Source: Humisphaera borealis
GTDB taxonomy: Bacteria; Planctomycetota; Phycisphaerae; Tepidisphaerales; Tepidisphaeraceae
DNA: 64,000 nucleotides
Direction: 5' to 3'
Assembly: GCF_015169395.1 (NCBI RefSeq)
Contig: NZ_CP063458.1
Location: 4,898,001 to 4,962,000, forward strand
Shown here: positions 35,331-42,931 of the stretch, piece after piece
Numbering within the stretch: position 1 is the first letter of the stretch
How the letters are laid out: every line of letters starts with the position of its first letter
Program-made: the position numbers and the translations under genes
Notes under the pieces: generated by a model
Seen by the model: only the letters and a program-made list of their open reading frames with translations
Databases searched by the model: none
Told to the model about the DNA's origin: nothing

Positions 35331-35404
35331 GTCGGTAGCCGGTAGTCAGCGGTCAGAAGGATTTTCCTCTGACCACCGACCACTGATCACTGATCACTGA
35401 CAAG
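35331..35404. repeat. Inverted heptamer arrays, rplW-rplB gap
   Basis: Left array 35331-35358 (four units, G[TC]C[AG]Gxx type) and right array 35370-35404 (five units, for example TGACCAC, TGATCAC, TGATCAC) read as the same TGACNAC-like heptamer on opposite strands. The loop is about 11 bases. The right array ends three bases before the rplB start codon, and no Shine-Dalgarno is visible. Confidence 0.85.
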
Positions 35405-35407
35405 ACA

Positions 35408-36274
35408 ATGGCAATCAAGTTTTACAACCCGACGACTCCCGGCCGCCGCCAAGGCTCCGTGCTCGACTACAAGTCGGTCATCACGAAGAACAAGCCCGAG
35501 CGATCGCTGACGGTCGGCCAGACCCGCGCCAATGGGCGCAACCACCATGGTGTCATCACGGCTCATGGCAAGGGTGGTGGTAACAAGCGGCTCTATCGGT
35601 TGATCGACTTCCGCCGCGACAAGGACGGCGTCGACGCCGTCGTCGAGGCGATCGAATACGATCCCAATCGCTCCTGCCACATCGCCCTCCTGAAGTACAC
35701 GGACGGCGAAAAGCGCTACATCCTAGCCCCCAACGGCCTGGTCGTCGGTGCCAAGGTGCAGAGCGGTGAGACCGCCGCTCCTGAAGTCGGCAACGCCATG
35801 CCGCTGTCGGCGATCCCGACGGGCCTGGAAATCCACAACATCGAAATGAACCCCGGGCAGGGCGGCAAGCTCGTTCGCGCCGCCGGCATGGTCGCCCGGC
35901 TGTCGGCCAAAGAAGGCGAGTGGTCGGTCGTCATTCTGCCCTCCGGCGAAATGCGTCGGGTGAAGAGCAAGTGCCGCGCCACCATCGGCCAGGTCGGCAA
36001 CCTCGACTGGATCAACGTCAGCATCGGCAAGGCCGGTCGCAATCGTCATCGCGGCATTCGCCCGAAGACCCGCGCCAAGGCCAAGAACCCGATCGACCAT
36101 CCGCTGGGTGGTGGTGAAGGTCGCAGCAACGGCGGTCGTCATCCGGTCAGCAAGACGGGTGTCCCGGCCAAGGGTGGCATCACCCGCAGCCCGAAGAAGG
36201 CCAGCGAGAAGCTGATCCTCCGCCGTCGCAAGTTCGGCCGATTCCAGCAGCGGCCGCAGACGGTGAATGTTTAA
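35408..36274 (+). CDS. rplB: 50S ribosomal protein L2
   Basis: 288 residues. Signature parts: MAIKFYNPTTPGRRQGSV, GRNHHGVITAHGKGGGNKR, GDWINVSIGKAGRNRH variant (LDWINVSIGKAGRNRHRG) and IDHPLGGGEGRSNGGRHPV. The His of IDHP corresponds to the position known to be important near the peptidyl transferase centre. Start codon directly follows the right heptamer array, so initiation may not use a Shine-Dalgarno. Confidence 0.97.
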   Translation: MAIKFYNPTTPGRRQGSVLDYKSVITKNKPERSLTVGQTRANGRNHHGVITAHGKGGGNKRLYRLIDFRRDKDGVDAVVEAIEYDPNRSCHIALLKYTDGEKRYILAPNGLVVGAKVQSGETAAPEVGNAMPLSAIPTGLEIHNIEMNPGQGGKLVRAAGMVARLSAKEGEWSVVILPSGEMRRVKSKCRATIGQVGNLDWINVSIGKAGRNRHRGIRPKTRAKAKNPIDHPLGGGEGRSNGGRHPVSKTGVPAKGGITRSPKKASEKLILRRRKFGRFQQRPQTVNV

Positions 36275-36277
36275 CGC

Positions 36278-36409
36278 GTAGTAGGCAGTACGCAGTAAGC
36301 AGTACGCAGAGAAGATTAAGGCGGTCAGCAGGAGTGGTAGCGACAGACAGGCGTCGAGCAGGGTCCATCCCTCCTTACTGCCTACTGCCTACTGCGTACT
36401 GCTTACTGA
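36278..36409. repeat. Inverted heptamer arrays, rplB-rpsS gap
   Basis: Left array 36281-36308 (GTAGGCA, GTACGCA, GTAAGCA, GTACGCA) and right array 36375-36409 (five [TCG]TACTGC units). CAGTAAGCAGTACGCAG (36293-36309) is perfectly complementary to CTGCGTACTGCTTACTG (36392-36408). The left array starts four bases after the rplB stop, and the right one ends six bases before the rpsS start. Confidence 0.9.
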
Positions 36410-36415
36410 AGAACA

Positions 36416-36694
36416 ATGAGCAGAAGCGCAAAAAAAGGCCCGTTCGTCAACGAGAAGCTGTTCCGCAAGGTCGCGGTTCTCAACGAGCGTCGTGCCAAGT
36501 CGCCGATCAAGACCTGGGCCCGGGCTTGCACGATCATCCCGGAGTTCGTCGGACATACGTTCGAGGTCCACAACGGGAACAAGCACGTGCGCGTGTTCGT
36601 GACCGAGGACATGGTCGGACACAAGCTCGGTGAGTTTTCGCCGACCCGTACGTTCCGCGGCCATACCGCCAAGAAGGCCGGCCCGGCGGCTTAA
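36416..36694 (+). CDS. rpsS: 30S ribosomal protein S19
   Basis: 92 residues. [19 protein letters not shown] at the start, [22 protein letters not shown] in the middle and [12 protein letters not shown] at the end. 30S head protein that contacts S13 and the intersubunit bridge. The expected Shine-Dalgarno position is filled by the right heptamer array; GAAGAACA precedes ATG. Confidence 0.97.
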   Translation: MSRSAKKGPFVNEKLFRKVAVLNERRAKSPIKTWARACTIIPEFVGHTFEVHNGNKHVRVFVTEDMVGHKLGEFSPTRTFRGHTAKKAGPAA

Positions 36695-36734
36695 GCAGAG
36701 CTAGTACCGAGTACTGATACTCAAAGAGGAAGTC

Positions 36735-37073
36735 ATGGCGTTCACAGCCAAACATCGGTATGCCCGCATCAGCCCCCGCAAGGCCCGGCTGTTGATGGAC
36801 CTGATCCGCGGTCGCAAGGTCGACGACGCATTGACGCTTCTGCGTTTCAGCAAGAAGCGTGCGAGCGTGATGGTCGAGAAGGTCGTCCGCTCCGCCGTCG
36901 CCAACGCGACCGAGCAGGACGTCGCCCCGAAGCGGAACGCGCTGGTCGTGTCCGCCGCCTGGGTGGACGAGGGCCCGACGATCAAGCGGTTTCAACCGAA
37001 GGATCGCGGCAAAGCGTATTCGATCAAGAAGCGCACGAGCCACCTGGTCGTCGAGGTGGACGCAAAGGAATAG
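36735..37073 (+). CDS. rplV: 50S ribosomal protein L22
   Basis: 112 residues. FTAKHRYARISPRKARLLMDLIRGRKVDDAL and LVVSAAWVDEGPTIKRF with the tail KKRTSHLVVEVDAKE. The beta-hairpin that lines the exit tunnel is the PKDRGKAYSIKKRTSH segment. Has a conventional AGAGGAAG Shine-Dalgarno; the 40-base gap holds only two or three weak heptamer units (AGTACCG, AGTACTG). Confidence 0.96.
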   Translation: MAFTAKHRYARISPRKARLLMDLIRGRKVDDALTLLRFSKKRASVMVEKVVRSAVANATEQDVAPKRNALVVSAAWVDEGPTIKRFQPKDRGKAYSIKKRTSHLVVEVDAKE

Positions 37074-37099
37074 TTCGTCGCTTGTCTCGTCACGAGCAA

Positions 37100-37134
37100 C
37101 GACTACTGATCACGGACTACTGACTACGGACTGA
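37100..37134 (+). repeat. Heptamer array, rplV-rpsC gap
   Basis: Five tandem units of consensus NGACTAC (CGACTAC, TGATCAC, GGACTAC, TGACTAC, GGACTGA). It ends three bases before the rpsC start. No obvious complementary left array. Confidence 0.85.
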
Positions 37135-37137
37135 ATC

Positions 37138-37842
37138 ATGGGTCAAAAGGTCAATCCAACCGGCTTCCGCGTCGGCATCACCGAAGACTGGAAGAGCAAG
37201 TGGTACGCCCCCAAGGCGGCCTACGGCAACTTCCTCGTTGAGGACTTCAAGGTCCGCAACTACATCGACAACAAGCTGAACCGGCGTCCGCCGTTCGCCG
37301 GGATCAGTGAGATCCTGATCGAGCGCACCCGCGAAGAGGTGACGGTCACGCTGAAGACCGCCCGTCCGGGCCTGGTCATCGGACCGAAGGGTGCTGAAGT
37401 CGACAAGCTCCGCGAAGAGCTCGAAGACATGATCCACCGTAAGGTGGCCCCGATCAAGGTCATCGAGGTTAAGAACCCGGACCTCAACGCCCAGCTGGTC
37501 GCCGAGGCGATCGCCGAGCAGTTGAAGAAGCGTGCCAGCTTCCGTCGCGTCCTGAAGATGCGCATCGAAAGCAGCAAGCAGGCCGGTGCCAAGGGCATCA
37601 AGATCCAGATCAGTGGTCGGCTCGGCGGGGCGGAAATCGCCCGTACTGAGAAGGTCACCAGCGGATCGGTTCCCCTGACCACGCTGCAGGCCGACGTGAA
37701 CTACGGCTACGCGATCGCCCTGACGACATTCGGAACCATCGGCGTGAAGGTCTGGATCTTCCGCGGGATGTACGGCGACTCGAACCAGGTCTTGGAGACC
37801 GACGTTCGACCGGGTGGCCCGATGCGTCGCGGCCGTCGGTAA
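37138..37842 (+). CDS. rpsC: 30S ribosomal protein S3
   Basis: 234 residues. N-terminal GQKVNPTGFRVGITEDWKSKW; type 2 KH domain with VIGPKGAEVDKLREEL; C-terminal domain with ISGRLGGAEIARTEK, TLQADVNYGYAIALTTFG and the mRNA-entry region GVKVWIFRGM. Helps form the mRNA entry tunnel and ribosomal helicase. Start is directly behind a heptamer array with no Shine-Dalgarno. Confidence 0.97.
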   Translation: MGQKVNPTGFRVGITEDWKSKWYAPKAAYGNFLVEDFKVRNYIDNKLNRRPPFAGISEILIERTREEVTVTLKTARPGLVIGPKGAEVDKLREELEDMIHRKVAPIKVIEVKNPDLNAQLVAEAIAEQLKKRASFRRVLKMRIESSKQAGAKGIKIQISGRLGGAEIARTEKVTSGSVPLTTLQADVNYGYAIALTTFGTIGVKVWIFRGMYGDSNQVLETDVRPGGPMRRGRR

Positions 37843-37877
37843 ACGGATGTGCCGAAGTACTGGTTGGGCATTGGCCC

Positions 37878-37898
37878 TTACGCATTAAGCATTACGCA
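37878..37898 (+). repeat. Short heptamer array, rpsC-rplP gap
   Basis: Three units TTACGCA, TTAAGCA, TTACGCA. It is followed by a conventional AAGGTGA before rplP. Confidence 0.75.
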
Positions 37899-37915
37899 GT
37901 TGATTAAGGTGACTT

Positions 37916-38338
37916 ATGGCAATGATGCCCAAGCGGGTGAAGTTCCGCAAAAGCCAGCGTGGCAAGATGACGGGTGTCGCCACCCGCGGTAACACGGTCG
38001 CGTTCGGCGAGTACGGTCTGCAGGCGCTCAAGCCCGCATGGATCACCGCCCGCCAGATCGAAGCCGGTCGTGTGGCGTGCATGCACTTTCTGCGTCGCGA
38101 AGGCCGGTTGTACATCCGCGTCTTCCCGCACAAGCCCGTGTCCAGCAAGCCGCTCGAAGTTCGTATGGGCAGCGGTAAGGGCGAACCGGAGTTCTGGTGC
38201 GCCGTGGTGAAGCCCGGCACCATCCTGTTCGAGATCCAGGGCGTCGAAGAGAAGATCGCGAAGCAGGCGCTGGCCCGCGTGGCGATCAAGATGCCGATCG
38301 CGACCCGGTTTGTGACCCGCAAGCACGCAATCGGCTGA
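37916..38338 (+). CDS. rplP: 50S ribosomal protein L16
   Basis: 140 residues. [18 protein letters not shown] at the start, signature [18 protein letters not shown] in the middle and the loop of basic residues near the A and P sites. A late assembly protein needed for peptidyl-transferase activity. AAGGTGA precedes the start. Only 61 bases separate it from rpmC. Confidence 0.97.
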   Translation: MAMMPKRVKFRKSQRGKMTGVATRGNTVAFGEYGLQALKPAWITARQIEAGRVACMHFLRREGRLYIRVFPHKPVSSKPLEVRMGSGKGEPEFWCAVVKPGTILFEIQGVEEKIAKQALARVAIKMPIATRFVTRKHAIG

Positions 38339-38399
38339 TGTGACTGTGGCAAGGGCAGGTAAGCCTGTTCCCCGCCGCGGCTCGAAGACGGAGACGACG

Positions 38400-38606
38400 A
38401 TGAAGATCAAAGACATCCGCGAAAAAAGTGAAGAGGCCCTCAAGGCCGAACTGGCCGAAAGGCAGAAGCACCTGTTCGATCTCCGCAGCCAGGCGGTCAC
38501 GGAGAAGCTGGAAGACCCGAGCCAGTTGGGCAAGACCCGCAAGGACATTGCCCGGCTGAAGACCGTCATCCACCAGCGCAAGCTCGAGAAGGCCAAGAAG
38601 GCGTAA
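38400..38606 (+). CDS. rpmC: 50S ribosomal protein L29
   Basis: 68 residues from the ATG at 38400, the first position with L29 similarity (MKIKDIREKSEEALKAEL). Two helices with LFDLRSQAVTEKLEDPSQLGKTRKDIARLKTV form the coiled hairpin at the tunnel exit beside L23. A longer reading from 38340 adds 20 non-homologous residues right after the rplP stop. Confidence 0.95.
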   Translation: MKIKDIREKSEEALKAELAERQKHLFDLRSQAVTEKLEDPSQLGKTRKDIARLKTVIHQRKLEKAKKA

Positions 38607-38652
38607 CCGACGCAAGCGTAATTGAGACAGAACGCAACACGGATCCAAAGCC

Positions 38653-39006
38653 ATGGCAGACACGCAGACATCCACCGAATCGACCGAAACCGCCCGCAAG
38701 CCAATGCGCACGGTCATCGGGTTGGTCGCCTCCGACAAGGGCGACAAGACGATCAAGGTCGTCGTCAATTACCAGACCCGTCATGAGAAGTACGGAAAGT
38801 ACCTGAAGCGTCGGACGGTGTATCACGCCCATGACGAAGCGAATGAGGCCCGCGAAGGCGATCGCGTCGAGATCGCCGAGTGCCGCCCGATGAGCAAGAC
38901 CAAGCATCACCGCCTGGTTCGCGTCGTCGAGAAGGCCCCGGCCGAGAAACTGGTACAGGTGTCGGCGGAAGAAGTGATGACCGGCAAGGCTCCGGAAGCG
39001 CGATGA
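38653..39006 (+). CDS. rpsQ: 30S ribosomal protein S17, extended at both ends
   Basis: 117 residues compared with about 80-90 usual. The core from about residue 18 is MRTVIGLVASDKGDKTIKVVVNYQTRHEKYGKYLKRRT, seen as VASDKGDKTIKV and HEKYGKYLKR, then ECRPMSKTKHHRLVRVVEKA. An N-terminal Thr/Ser/Glu-rich tail (ADTQTSTESTETARKP) and a C-terminal EKLVQVSAEEV extension are added. Binds helix 11 region of 16S rRNA. Confidence 0.95.
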   Translation: MADTQTSTESTETARKPMRTVIGLVASDKGDKTIKVVVNYQTRHEKYGKYLKRRTVYHAHDEANEAREGDRVEIAECRPMSKTKHHRLVRVVEKAPAEKLVQVSAEEVMTGKAPEAR

Positions 39007-39013
39007 AGGTGGA

Positions 39014-39104
39014 GTGTTGATCGTTGATGGTGGATCGTCGGCCAGGCCCGGCGAACACCTGCGACCCTCAACCCTCGACATACGACAATCAACAGTCAAC
39101 GGTC
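39014..39104. repeat. Inverted heptamer arrays, rpsQ-rplN gap
   Basis: Left array 39014-39041 (GTGTTGA, TCGTTGA, TGGTGGA, TCGTCGG) and right array 39063-39104 (six [GA]AC(N)3C units such as AACAGTC, AACGGTC). The left reverse complement contains TCAACGA and TCAACAC, matching the right. The right array ends six bases before rplN, and no Shine-Dalgarno is visible. Confidence 0.82.
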
Positions 39105-39110
39105 GATCCC

Positions 39111-39497
39111 ATGATTCAACAGCAATCCTATCTCGATATCGCCGACAACACCGGTGCCAAGCAGGCGATGTGCATCAAGGTGCTCGGCGGCAGCTCTTCG
39201 AGGGGCAAGTTCAAGCGTCGTGTTGCCGGCGTCGGCGACGTGATCATCTGTGCCGTCAAGAAGGTGCTGCCCGGCGGCGACGTGAAGAACGGCTCGATCA
39301 TCCGCTGCGTCATCGTCCGCACGAAGCAGGTCACCCGTCGCGTCGACGGTAGCTATGTCCGCTTCGACAACAACGCGGCCGTCACGATCAGCAAGGAAGG
39401 CGATCCCGTCGGTACCCGTATCTTCGGTGCCGTCGCCCGAGAGCTTCGCGACAAGAACATGATGAAGATCGTTTCGCTGGCCACCGAAGTGGTTTGA
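39111..39497 (+). CDS. rplN: 50S ribosomal protein L14
   Basis: 128 residues from the ATG at 39111 (122 is usual; a small insertion GSSSRGK is visible near residue 27). [27 protein letters not shown], seen as [18 protein letters not shown], then [31 protein letters not shown] and [10 protein letters not shown]. Contacts 16S rRNA at an intersubunit bridge. Upstream in-frame codons translate the repeat array and are excluded. Confidence 0.96.
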   Translation: MIQQQSYLDIADNTGAKQAMCIKVLGGSSSRGKFKRRVAGVGDVIICAVKKVLPGGDVKNGSIIRCVIVRTKQVTRRVDGSYVRFDNNAAVTISKEGDPVGTRIFGAVARELRDKNMMKIVSLATEVV

Positions 39498-39509
39498 AGA
39501 TTGTCATGG

Positions 39510-39581
39510 GTCGCCAGTCACCTGTCACTCGTATCTACAAGTGACCGCTGACCGGTGACAAATGACCAGTGACGAAGGACA
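39510..39581. repeat. Inverted heptamer arrays, rplN-rplX gap
   Basis: Left array 39510-39537 (GTCGCCA, GTCACCT, GTCACTC, GTATCTA) and right array 39540-39581 (six NNTGACN units such as AGTGACC, GGTGACA). The arrays are practically back to back. The right array itself contains GAAGGA, which can serve rplX as Shine-Dalgarno. Confidence 0.87.
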
Positions 39582-39587
39582 AGTACG

Positions 39588-39944
39588 ATGTCTAGCAGAA
39601 TCAAAAAAGGCGACAACGTGATCGTCATCACCGGTGCCGACAAGGGCAAAACCGGCAAGGTGCTCAAGGTCATGTCGGACGACGGCAAGGTGCTGGTCGA
39701 AGGCATCAACCGCGTGTGGAAGCACGTTCGCCCGTCGCAGCGTTACCCGCAGGGTGGCCGCATCCAGAAGGATGCCCCGATCCAGCTGAGCAACGTCCAG
39801 GTCGTCGATCCGACGACTGGCAAGGGAACTCGGATCCGTTTCGAGACGCGTAACGGCGTCAAGCACCGGATCGCCGTCAAGAGCGGCACCGACCTGGGTG
39901 CCGACGGCAAGGTCAGCACCAAGGCGGAGAAGGCCGAAGCCTGA
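39588..39944 (+). CDS. rplX: 50S ribosomal protein L24
   Basis: 118 residues. KOW motif IKKGDNVIVITGADKGKTGKV at the start, here read as KGDNVIVITGADKGKTG, then VEGINRVWKHVRPSQRYPQGG and QLSNVQVVDP. Assembly initiator near the tunnel exit. The C-terminal ~20 residues are Lys/Ala/Glu-rich and extend beyond the usual end. Confidence 0.96.
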   Translation: MSSRIKKGDNVIVITGADKGKTGKVLKVMSDDGKVLVEGINRVWKHVRPSQRYPQGGRIQKDAPIQLSNVQVVDPTTGKGTRIRFETRNGVKHRIAVKSGTDLGADGKVSTKAEKAEA

Positions 39945-40047
39945 GTTCGCGTGACGCAGGCGTTTCGCCTGGGGCACGATTCCGAGTGATGCATCCCCTT
40001 GATTGAGGGATCACAGGCGACAAGCCTGTGCTACATGAGAAGTCGCC
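39945..40047. other. rplX-rplE gap with two REP-like hairpins
   Basis: Holds GCAGGCG-ttt-CGCCTG near 39958 and CACAGGC-gacaa-GCCTGTG at about 40013-40031. No heptamer array; both hairpins use the same AGGCG/CGCCT core. Confidence 0.6.
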
Positions 40048-40776
40048 ATGGCAGACAAGAAGCCCGATAACCAGAAGAACGCCGAGAACCAGAAGAAGCA
40101 GGCGGAGATCGCCAAGAAGCAGGCCGAAGCCAAGGCCCGCAAGGCCAAGAAGCAGGACGAGGGTGCCGACGAGGAGGTCGTCGTATCCGAGCCCGCGCCG
40201 CCGGCCCGGCTTTCGATCAAGTATCGCCAGGAGATCGTCCCCGCGTTGCAGGCCAAGCTGGGCGTCAAGAACATCTATGCCGTTCCGAAGCTCGAGAAGA
40301 TCGTGATCTCGATGGGCGTCGGCCGCTTCGCCACCGAAGGTGGCGAGGGCAAGGCGAAGATGGAAAAGGTCGAGAAAGAGTTGAGCGTCATCGCCGGCCA
40401 GAAGCCGCTGCGTTGCAAGGCCAAGAAGTCGGTCGCCAACTATAAGGTTCGCGAAGGTCAGGAGACCGGCCTGAAGGTCACCCTCCGCGGCACCCGGATG
40501 TACGAGTTCCTCGACCGCATGATCACCCTGGCGTTCCCCCGCGTGAAGGACTTTCGCGGCGTGAACCCCAACGGATTCGACAAGGACGGCAACTACAACT
40601 TCGGTTTCACCGAACAGACGGTGTTCCCGGAAGTCGACGGTGCTACCGTTACCTTCCAGCAGGGCATGAATGTCACCATGGTGACGTCGGCCAAGAAGGC
40701 CGAGGACGGCCGTGAACTGCTCAAGCAGTTCGGGTTCCCGTTCCGCACGGATGAGAAGGATAAGGCGATGGGCTGA
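40048..40776 (+). CDS. rplE: 50S ribosomal protein L5 with long Lys/Ala-rich N-terminal extension
   Basis: 242 residues compared with about 180 usual. The normal protein starts near residue 55 (LSIKYRQEIVPALQAKLGVKNIYAVPKLEKIVIS, seen as YRQEIVPALQAKLG and VPKLEKIVISMGVG) and ends NVTMVTSAKKAEDGRELLKQFGFPF. Residues 1-52 are a charged, predicted helical stretch of Lys, Ala, Gln and Glu (NQKKQAEIAKKQAEAKARKA). L5 binds 5S rRNA and the P-site tRNA. Its ATG at 40048 is the only plausible start before the extension. Confidence 0.95.
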   Translation: MADKKPDNQKNAENQKKQAEIAKKQAEAKARKAKKQDEGADEEVVVSEPAPPARLSIKYRQEIVPALQAKLGVKNIYAVPKLEKIVISMGVGRFATEGGEGKAKMEKVEKELSVIAGQKPLRCKAKKSVANYKVREGQETGLKVTLRGTRMYEFLDRMITLAFPRVKDFRGVNPNGFDKDGNYNFGFTEQTVFPEVDGATVTFQQGMNVTMVTSAKKAEDGRELLKQFGFPFRTDEKDKAMG

Positions 40777-40785
40777 TCGGGTGCC

Positions 40786-40857
40786 GTAGGGTCCGCCTTG
40801 GCGGACGCGGCCCGTGTGACAGGTGTCGCCGGAGATGTCCGCCAAGGCGGACCCTAC
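40786..40857. repeat. Perfect BIME-like inverted repeat, rplE-rpsN gap
   Basis: A 21-base arm at 40786-40806 (starts GTAGGGTCCGCC) is exactly repeated in reverse complement at 40837-40857; each arm is itself a palindrome around CCGCCTTGGCGG. Loop of 30 bases. A second, slightly diverged copy is at 52376-52458. Confidence 0.92.
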
Positions 40858-40897
40858 GATGCAGCACCACGAGTAGAGCTGATTTAAGGATAGAGAT

Positions 40898-41167
40898 ATG
40901 GCCACGAAAGCCTGGGTATCCAAGCAATTGCGTCGACAGGAGCTGGTGAAGCGTTTCGAAGAGACGCGCCGGCAACTGAAGAAAGAAAAGAACTATGCCG
41001 CGCTGGCAAAGCTTCCGCGCGACAGCAGCCCGACCCGGTCGCACAATCGGTGCCTCCTGACGGGCCGTGGCCGCGGCTATCTGCGGAAGTTCAAGATCTC
41101 CCGCATCATGCTCCGCGAGCTGGCGCTGGCGGGGAAGATCCCAGGCCTCAAGAAGGCAAGCTGGTAA
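40898..41167 (+). CDS. rpsN: 30S ribosomal protein S14, zinc-free type
   Basis: 89 residues. [27 protein letters not shown] then [27 protein letters not shown] and [10 protein letters not shown]. The CxxC zinc pairs of the short S14 form are absent; only one Cys remains, so this is the C-minus form. Located in the 30S head near S3 and S10. Confidence 0.96.
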   Translation: MATKAWVSKQLRRQELVKRFEETRRQLKKEKNYAALAKLPRDSSPTRSHNRCLLTGRGRGYLRKFKISRIMLRELALAGKIPGLKKASW

Positions 41168-41177
41168 ACAGAGAAGG

Positions 41178-41265
41178 GTCGGCGGTCAGTGGACGCTAGT
41201 CAGTGAAGACTATCGTTCAACAGAGACTACCGACTACTGACAACTGACTTCTGACTACTGACTTC
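41178..41265. repeat. Inverted heptamer arrays, rpsN-rpsH gap
   Basis: Left array 41178-41205 (GTCGGCG, GTCAGTG, GACGCTA, GTCAGTG) and right array 41224-41265 (six units: AGACTAC, CGACTAC, TGACAAC, TGACTTC, TGACTAC, TGACTTC). The right array stops two bases before the rpsH start codon, leaving no Shine-Dalgarno. Confidence 0.9.
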
Positions 41266-41267
41266 TC

Positions 41268-41666
41268 ATGAACAACCAAGACCCCATCGCGGACATGCTG
41301 ACCCGGATTCGTAACGCCACCCGTGTGGGTCGTCGTTTCGTCCAGGTCCCGCGCAGCAAGATCTGTCTCGGCATCGCCCAGGTGCTGAAGGACGAAGGCT
41401 ACGTCGAAGACTACGACAGTGTCGACGACGAGCAGCAGGGACAGATCCGCATCAAGCTCAAGTACGCCACCAACGGCCAGAAGGTCATCCAGACCATCGA
41501 CCGCACGAGCAAGCCCGGATGCCGCGTGTACCGCAGCGTCAAGGACCTGCCCAGCATCCTGAACGGGATGGGCATCTGCGTCATCAGCACGTCCAAGGGC
41601 GTGATGAGCGACCGCAGGGCGCGTGAACAGAATGTCGGTGGCGAGCTGCTTTGCACGATCAGCTAA
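41268..41666 (+). CDS. rpsH: 30S ribosomal protein S8
   Basis: 132 residues. NNQDPIADMLTRIRNATRVG, then LKDEGYVEDYDSVDD and the C-terminal signature ILNGMGICVISTSKGVMSDRRAREQNVGGELL. Central 16S rRNA binder, and in Escherichia coli the repressor of the spc operon. Start is fused to the end of the heptamer array. Confidence 0.97.
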   Translation: MNNQDPIADMLTRIRNATRVGRRFVQVPRSKICLGIAQVLKDEGYVEDYDSVDDEQQGQIRIKLKYATNGQKVIQTIDRTSKPGCRVYRSVKDLPSILNGMGICVISTSKGVMSDRRAREQNVGGELLCTIS

Positions 41667-41670
41667 ACAC

Positions 41671-41745
41671 GTGCCGAGTTGAGAGTGCTGCGTGCTGATC
41701 AGGTATCGGCCGGCACTTGGCACTCGGCACTTTTTCTCAGCACTT
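41671..41745. repeat. Inverted heptamer arrays, rpsH-rplF gap
   Basis: Left array 41671-41698 (GTGCCGA, GTTGAGA, GTGCTGC, GTGCTGA) and right array 41711-41745 (CGGCACT, TGGCACT, CGGCACT, TTTTCTC, AGCACTT). The left array starts four bases after the rpsH stop. A further 59 bases with a normal AAGGAG separate it from rplF. Confidence 0.87.
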
Positions 41746-41804
41746 TAGAGGCACGCGGGAAGCCGGCCTGGACAAGGCCGTGAGCAGACCGCAAGGAGAA
41801 CCGA

Positions 41805-42350
41805 ATGAGCCGTCTAGGAAAGAAACCCGTCGCGATCGGCAAGGCCAAGGTGACCATCAACGGTCAGAAGGTCAATGTCGAAGGCGCCAAGGGCAAGCTT
41901 GAGATCACTGTCCATCCGCTCATCACGGTGAAGCTGGAAGGTGCAGAGCTCGTGGTCACCCGCCCGAACGACGAGCGGCAGAGCAAGGCCCTTCACGGGC
42001 TGACGCGTGCTCTTCTGGCCAACATGGTCGAAGGTGCAACCACCGGTTACAAGAAGACCCTTGAAATCCAGGGTGTCGGCTACAAGGCCGAGATGAAGGG
42101 CAAGAACCTGGTTCTCTCGGTTGGCTTTGCCAACCCGGTGACGATGCCGGTTCCTGCCAACGTGCAGCTGGCCCTTGAGGGTGCCAAGATGCACATCACC
42201 GGCGCCGACAAGCAGGCGGTCGGTCAGTTCGCCGCGGAAATCCGCAAGGTCCGCAAACCCGAGCCGTACAAGGGCAAGGGCATTCGCTACGAAGGCGAGC
42301 AGGTCAAGATCAAGCCGGGCAAGGCGTTTGCCGGTGCCGGCGCCAAGTAA
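41805..42350 (+). CDS. rplF: 50S ribosomal protein L6
   Basis: 181 residues, typical length. Two repeated domains; SRLGKKPVAIGKAKVTINGQ at the start and the signature RKPEPYKGKGIRYEGEQV at the end. Located near the factor-binding site. Preceded by a good Shine-Dalgarno (CAAGGAGA). Confidence 0.97.
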   Translation: MSRLGKKPVAIGKAKVTINGQKVNVEGAKGKLEITVHPLITVKLEGAELVVTRPNDERQSKALHGLTRALLANMVEGATTGYKKTLEIQGVGYKAEMKGKNLVLSVGFANPVTMPVPANVQLALEGAKMHITGADKQAVGQFAAEIRKVRKPEPYKGKGIRYEGEQVKIKPGKAFAGAGAK

Positions 42351-42461
42351 GGCTGCCCGCGATAAGTTGCCGCGAGATCCGTCGGCTCGAAGTCACAACG
42401 AAATACGAACCTTGGACGCTCGGTTGGGAATCGACGTCCCGAGAAGGTTGCAGAGGTCATC

Positions 42462-42833
42462 ATGCCGGACAAACAAACACTCAGGGCCGCCCGTCTTCAG
42501 CGGCGCAAGTACAGCATTCGCAAGACGCTCTCTGGCGACGCGGCTCGTCCGCGACTGGCGGTCTTCCGCAGCGACAAGCACATTTACGCCCAGATCATCG
42601 ACGATATCGCCGGCAAGACACTCGTCTCGGCGGCCACGACCGAGAAGGACGTCCGGGGCGAGCTGCCCAACGGTGGAAACATCAAGGGCGCCGTCCTGGT
42701 TGGCAAGGCGATTGCCGAGCGTGCCAAGGCTGCGGGCGTGACGAAGATCGCGTTCGATCGTGGTGGCCAGCGGTATCACGGCCGTATCAAGGCCCTCGCC
42801 GATGCCGCTCGTGAAGGTGGATTGCAGTTCTAA
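42462..42833 (+). CDS. rplR: 50S ribosomal protein L18
   Basis: 123 residues. [42 protein letters not shown], seen as [20 protein letters not shown], and the end [26 protein letters not shown] ([19 protein letters not shown]). Binds 5S rRNA with L5. The 111-base gap before it shows no heptamer array. Confidence 0.97.
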   Translation: MPDKQTLRAARLQRRKYSIRKTLSGDAARPRLAVFRSDKHIYAQIIDDIAGKTLVSAATTEKDVRGELPNGGNIKGAVLVGKAIAERAKAAGVTKIAFDRGGQRYHGRIKALADAAREGGLQF

Positions 42834-42931
42834 TTCGACTTTGAAACTTACATTGTGGTGCAGGCCTGATGGCCCGCGTACTGCAGCCGGGGACGGCCGC
42901 ATTACCACATAAGAAATCGAGAACGAGACTC

